Shown: one piece after another, positions 6,805 to 8,828 of the stretch | Position numbering within the stretch: position 1 is the stretch's first letter | How the letters are laid out: every line of letters starts with the position of its first letter | Assembly: GCA_021804185.1 (NCBI GenBank) | Contig: JAJZKL010000018.1 | Coordinates: 1-8,828, forward strand | Reading direction: 5' to 3' | DNA length: 8,828 nucleotides | Origin: Thermoplasmata archaeon | GTDB lineage: Archaea; Thermoplasmatota; Thermoplasmata; Thermoplasmatales; Thermoplasmataceae | Made by a program: the position numbers and the translations under genes | The notes under the pieces: generated by a model | The model's database searches: none | The model's input: only the letters and a program-made list of their open reading frames with translations | What the model was told of the DNA's origin: nothing

Positions 6805-7423
6805 TTTCTTCTACCTCCTTTATCTCATTCAGATTTTCCGGTTTATCCTGCTCCAGCTTGTTTACTATTTCCATCTGCAACAGGGTATTTTCATACATCT
6901 GTTCAGACAACCTCTCCATGTAGGCTTCTATTGCTTTCTCATAGGCGGTATCTATGGCAATCGCAAGAAATTCCTCCCAGTTCAGGCCCATGATTTCCTG
7001 CACATTCCGGAAATATCGCACCTTTGCTGCTGCAAGCACCTGTGAAGCTTTGTAATTGGTTTCAATCTCCTTTGCCACTACTGTCGAGACGCTGTCAGAT
7101 GCCTTGCTTATGCTCTTTGTTGTGGTCTCAACTTCTATGCTCTTGTATTGCGGTTCTTTCGGCTTCTCCTCTTTTTTCTGTTCCGGAGTTTTCTCATTAT
7201 TAGAAACTTTATTAGAATCATTTTTTTCATTATCAGAATCCTTTTCCCCGCCCTTGATCTCCTTTGCCTTTGCGGTTATCTCCTTTGCATATTTCTTTTT
7301 CCAATTGTAGTAAGTGGGTTGTGATATGCCTACCTGCTCCATTATGGATTCCTTGCTGTCTCCGGTAGCAGAGAGCAAAATGAACTGCTTTATCCGGTTT
7401 TCATCCGGCCCTGCTTTTGCCAT
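6797..7423 (-). CDS. HTH protein, possible terminase small-subunit-like or regulator
   Basis: The 208-residue protein has an N-terminal helix-turn-helix at about residues 11-46 (FILLSATGDSKESIMEQVGISQPTYYNWKKKY), the type seen in phage terminase small subunits and transposase N-termini. Next comes a low-complexity Lys/Glu/Asn/Ser linker (about 55-92) and a helical C-terminal domain (about 100-190: VLAAAKVRYFRNVQEIMGLNWEEFLAIAIDTAYEKAIEAYMERL) that could oligomerise. Such an HTH plus oligomer layout fits a small terminase, but no large terminase ATPase gene follows, so a repressor or an origin- or packaging-site-binding protein is equally possible. It is the first gene of the five-gene minus-strand operon, starting 25 bases from a TATA box (leaderless), and lies next to an array of repeated ATAATTAGAAT elements it may bind. 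The linker's coding bases contain related ATTAGAA elements. Confidence 0.75.
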   Translation of the reverse strand: MAKAGPDENRIKQFILLSATGDSKESIMEQVGISQPTYYNWKKKYAKEITAKAKEIKGGEKDSDNEKNDSNKVSNNEKTPEQKKEEKPKEPQYKSIEVETTTKSISKASDSVSTVVAKEIETNYKASQVLAAAKVRYFRNVQEIMGLNWEEFLAIAIDTAYEKAIEAYMERLSEQMYENTLLQMEIVNKLEQDKPENLNEIKEVEENE

Positions 7424-7443
7424 ATTCTATGTTATCTTCATAA

Positions 7444-7452
7444 TATATATAT
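7444..7452 (-). promoter_or_regulatory. TATA box for the five-gene HTH operon
   Basis: Alternating TATATATAT is centred 25 bases upstream of the HTH gene ATG at 7423 on the minus strand. No SD lies between, so the operon's first gene is predicted to be leaderless while its internal genes carry SD sites. Confidence 0.6.
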
Positions 7453-7464
7453 GGGTTTTCAAGT

Positions 7465-7708
7465 ATTAGAATGATAATTAGAATCTATCCTGCCAGAATT
7501 CTAATTATGAATGCTTCATTTCAATCCCAGACACCGTAATAGAGCGAATAATAGACGATTCTATTAATGGTTCTCATAATGCACGATAATTAGAAGAAAT
7601 TGTTAGAATGTATAATATAACGTGCTGCACTGCTTCGGGATTATTATTCGATGCCCTTATTTAGAAAAATAATTAGAAATTATAATTATAATAGAAATTC
7701 TAATTATC
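7465..7708. repeat. Dispersed ATAATTAGAAT elements in direct and inverted orientation
   Basis: The element GATAATTAGAAT or close variants occurs at 7473-7484 (+), 7498-7508 (inverted, 11 of 11 bases against 7474-7484), 7585-7595 (+), 7669-7678 (+) and 7698-7708 (inverted). Shorter relatives TATTAGAATG and TGTTAGAATG begin near 7465 and 7600. Two inverted pairs result, 7474-7484/7498-7508 and 7669-7678/7698-7707. Regular, partly palindromic copies next to a promoter suggest operator sites or iterons for a DNA-binding protein, perhaps the adjacent HTH protein. Confidence 0.6.
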
Positions 7709-7844
7709 CTATACCCTACCATGAGGGGCTATATTATCCCTCTTAAGACTTGCAGTTTCTCCAAATTTTATTTCCATGTCTGAGGTTCAGATTTCAATTG
7801 TATTATATTATTCTAAAATGCATAGGCGGGATCGTCATCGGTGA

Positions 7845-7884
7845 TTGTTGTCAGAAAAATGACAGACAAATATATATACAACAA
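7845..7884 (+). promoter_or_regulatory. Nested inverted repeats around the recT-unit promoter
   Basis: TTGTTGT (7845-7851) is mirrored by ACAACAA (7878-7884), and within it TGTCA (7849-7853) is mirrored by TGACA (7860-7864). GTCAT or its complement also occurs near 7834, 7860 and 7886. The TATA box lies at the right edge of this arrangement, so a bound repressor would block the promoter. Confidence 0.4.
7871..7878 (+). promoter_or_regulatory. TATA box for the peptide gene and recT
   Basis: TATATATA is centred at 7874-7875. A start 25 bases on would fall at about 7899-7900, giving a minimal leader that is essentially just the AGGTGA SD and spacer before the ATG at 7910. Unlike the other promoters in this window it is not leaderless. 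Confidence 0.55.
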
Positions 7885-7899
7885 CGTCATTACATGTTT

Positions 7900-7919
7900 A
7901 GGTGAAAAAATGGAATCAA
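7900..7919 (+). repeat. Copy 1 of duplicated translation-initiation region
   Basis: SD, spacer and first codons (AGGTGAAAAAATGGAATCAA) match the recT start region at 8087-8106 in 18 of 20 bases, including a 13-base identical core covering ATGGAATCAA. Confidence 0.6.
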
Positions 7920-8017
7920 ATGAGGACTATGTTTGTATGGTTTCGGATGAGGGGGGCTTCTTGGTAGTCAACTTCGTTGAGAAGAAAAAACTCCTTCCTA
8001 AGGTTATAGAGAAATAA
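7910..8017 (+). CDS. Short peptide gene upstream of recT, 35 residues
   Basis: The ATG at 7910 has AGGTGA five bases upstream and a TATA box at a fitting distance, so initiation signals are strong. The product begins MESNEDYVCMVSDEGGFLVVNFVEKKK and ends LLPKVIEK: an acidic start, a central hydrophobic beta-like strand and a basic end. No family is recognised. Its first residues (MES) and SD region match those of recT downstream. It could be a real small protein, for example an inhibitor or regulator, or an upstream ORF controlling recT expression. It ends one base before a hammerhead-like RNA structure. Because both initiation signals and position are good I regard it as translated, but its function is unknown. 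Confidence 0.55.
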   Translation: MESNEDYVCMVSDEGGFLVVNFVEKKKLLPKVIEK

Positions 8018-8018
8018 A

Positions 8019-8080
8019 TTCCCCGTCCTCACTACGTGGCGGTAGTGAGCCGATGATGGCAGCTTTGCCGAAACGGGAAA
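8019..8080 (+). ncRNA. Hammerhead-ribozyme-like RNA (type III layout), variant core
   Basis: The sequence folds by eye into three helices round a hammerhead core. Helix III: bases 8022-8026 pair with 8073-8077 (CCCGT with ACGGG), extendable past one mismatch to 8019-8020 with 8079-8080. The GTC cleavage triplet is 8025-8027. Helix I: 8028-8035 with 8042-8049, eight perfect pairs, loop GTGGCG. Core strand 8050-8056 is CCGATGA where the consensus is CTGATGA. Helix II: 8058-8061 with 8066-8069, loop GCTT. GAA at 8070-8072 and the paired A8073 complete the core. Deviations are the T-to-C change at core position 4 (8051) and an extra unpaired T at 8057. Cleavage would fall after 8027, separating the peptide gene from recT. 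Activity is unproven; it could be a weakened or decayed ribozyme. Confidence 0.55.
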
Positions 8081-8086
8081 GCCAAG

Positions 8087-8106
8087 AGGTAAGAAAATGG
8101 AATCAA
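8087..8106 (+). repeat. Copy 2 of duplicated translation-initiation region
   Basis: AGGTAAGAAAATGGAATCAA at the start of recT matches 7900-7919 in 18 of 20 bases. It includes the recT SD (GAGGT at 8086-8090) and start codon, which supports the choice of the ATG at 8097. Confidence 0.6.
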
Positions 8107-8828
8107 GAAAAAAAGGAAACGTAACGGAACACATCTTCTACTTTGAAGATGATCCGCAGAAACTGTTGTATTATGACAGCAGTGGAAAAGTAAACTGGCT
8201 TAGATTTTGCAGCAATCAGTTTGCGTCTGCCAATTTCTCGGCACAGGAGCAGGAACTTCTCAGGAGATACAGGCCTATCGCTGACCATGTTGAACATGGT
8301 CTTACCGCTGAGGAGCTGTTATCCTTGTCAACGATAGTAAACAATCCTGACTATTCCGTTGCCCTGAAACTTCCAAAGGAGGAAGAAAAGCAGGAAAACG
8401 TGCAAGAGGAAACAAAACAAGAAACCGCCATTGCTCCAAAAACAGAGAGTTCAGTGACTATAAAGAATGGCATAAGCGGTTTCTCCAGAGAGGAAATCGA
8501 GCTTATCAAAACCAATTACGCTTATGGGGCAACTGATGCAGAACTAAGGCTATTTCTCTACATCGCACACCTTAGAGGTCTTAACCCCCTGCTTGGCGAG
8601 ATAAAATGGGTCAGACGCAGGAAATATGACAAAGTAAAGAAGGTGTGGGTTCCCACCTCAAGCATTATCATAGGGATCGATGGTGCAAGACGCAAAGCCC
8701 AGGAATCCGGAAAGCTTGACGGAATCGAAGTCAAGGCAATACTGGATGGCAAAAACATTGTCGCTGGGAAATGCACTCTCTGGCTCAAGAACAGTTCACA
8801 TCCCATAGAAGTTGAAGCCTGCTCACTT
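8097..8828 (+). CDS. RecT/Bet-family single-strand annealing protein, 3' end cut by window edge
   Basis: The frame runs off the right edge after 244 codons. Residues 1-125 are an N-terminal extension: a charged start (HIFYFEDDPQKLLYYD), a helical part and a Glu/Lys/Gln-rich linker near 94-118. From about 128 the sequence follows phage lambda Bet and related RecT proteins: FSREEIELIKTNYAYGATDAELRLFLYIAHLRGLNP (129-164), then GEIKWV, a VPTSSIIIGIDGARRKAQESGKLDG block (185-209) equivalent to the VGVDGW region of Bet, and KCTLWLKNSSHPIEVE (225-240). These proteins anneal complementary single strands and promote recombination, usually in phages with an exonuclease partner, which may lie downstream. 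The start is set by GAGGT at 8086-8090 with a suitable spacer. Upstream are the hammerhead-like element and the 35-residue peptide gene, likely on the same transcript. The long N-terminal extension is unusual relative to lambda Bet. Confidence 0.85.
   Translation, partial: MESRKKGNVTEHIFYFEDDPQKLLYYDSSGKVNWLRFCSNQFASANFSAQEQELLRRYRPIADHVEHGLTAEELLSLSTIVNNPDYSVALKLPKEEEKQENVQEETKQETAIAPKTESSVTIKNGISGFSREEIELIKTNYAYGATDAELRLFLYIAHLRGLNPLLGEIKWVRRRKYDKVKKVWVPTSSIIIGIDGARRKAQESGKLDGIEVKAILDGKNIVAGKCTLWLKNSSHPIEVEACSL

Larger units (their letters stand above)
7424..7909. other. AT-rich divergent regulatory or origin-like intergenic region
   Basis: This 486-base stretch separates the leftward HTH operon from the rightward recT unit. 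It has no convincing gene on either strand; the longest ATG-started frames I see are about 20 codons. It holds the leftward TATA box (7444-7452), the ATAATTAGAAT-type repeats (7465-7708), a short GAGGG/CCCTC inverted repeat around 7720-7740, and the rightward promoter with its inverted repeats (7845-7884). The AT-richness, repeats and location make it a candidate operator region or replication origin. Confidence 0.6.

Noticed and set aside
5399..7045. Several long open frames on the plus strand (up to about 197 codons) opposite the HTH and coiled-coil genes
   Set aside because: They are antisense to well-supported genes, rich in Ser, Cys, Leu and Phe as expected from reading Glu/Lys-rich coding DNA backwards, and have no convincing start signals.
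6797..7423. Firm call of terminase small subunit
   Set aside because: The HTH and oligomer layout fit, but no large terminase follows and similar HTH domains occur in regulators and transposases, so only a hedged call is given.
7776..7844. 22-codon ORF starting MSEVQISIVLYYSK with a basic tail
   Set aside because: No SD, no TATA box at a suitable distance, and it runs into the inverted repeats of the recT promoter.
8019..8050. CCCCGTCC followed by a hairpin looked like the right end or guide RNA of an IS200/IS605 TnpB element
   Set aside because: No TnpB or TnpA gene or remnant lies next to it, the hairpin does not pair the CCCCGTCC itself as in those ends, and the hammerhead layout explains the whole segment better.
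7916..8297. Minus-strand frames across the peptide gene, ribozyme-like element and recT start
   Set aside because: They oppose the recT gene, which has strong family similarity, and lack initiation signals.
1..8828. tRNA, rRNA, CRISPR arrays and insertion sequences
   Set aside because: I saw no cloverleaf with conserved T-arm bases, no regularly spaced identical repeats with unique spacers, and no transposase-like protein. The ATAATTAGAAT copies are irregularly spaced and too short for CRISPR.

Overview
The window looks like part of an archaeal virus, provirus or other mobile element. The archaeal signs are TATA boxes centred almost exactly 25 bases upstream of several start codons (leaderless transcripts), Shine-Dalgarno (SD) sites of the GGAGGTGATC type in front of operon-internal genes, and heavy use of ATA and AGG codons. 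The mobile-element signs are a Bet/RecT single-strand annealing protein, a TGT/DpdA-like protein of the kind linked to deazaguanine DNA modification, a DUF3560-type protein, and a run of compact, overlapping genes with no housekeeping function. I cannot fix the host. The codon use would suit Thermoplasmata, but that is inference.

Layout. Bases 1-1138 (+) hold the 3' part of a DpdA/TGT-like gene overlapping a two-pass membrane protein gene. Bases 1135-2943 (-) hold a 602-residue DUF3560-type protein whose stop codon interlocks with that of the membrane protein gene. A short divergent promoter region (2944-3015) then serves a 36-codon leaderless ORF (3016-3126) and a small helical protein (3104-3331) on +. 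A separately promoted beta-rich 242-residue protein follows (3361-4089). Bases 4141-7423 (-) form one tight five-gene operon. In transcription order it encodes an HTH protein with a helical C-terminal domain, a 470-residue coiled-coil protein with internal duplications, a putative zinc-binding protein, a small basic protein and a small Ig-like protein. It could be a structural/assembly module of a virus, but no terminase ATPase, portal or capsid hallmark is visible.

Bases 7424-7909 are noncoding and AT-rich. They carry repeated ATAATTAGAAT elements in both orientations next to the HTH gene promoter, then a second promoter framed by inverted repeats and firing rightward. That promoter drives a 35-residue peptide gene (7910-8017) and the recT/bet gene (8097 to the right edge).

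The most striking item is the 79-base gap between these two genes. Bases 8019-8080 fold by eye into a type III hammerhead-ribozyme architecture: three helices, a GTC cleavage triplet, a CCGATGA segment in place of CTGATGA, and a GAAA segment. It departs from consensus at two core sites. The translation-initiation regions on either side of it are near-duplicates (18 of 20 bases).

All calls come from reading the sequence. No database search or folding program was run.
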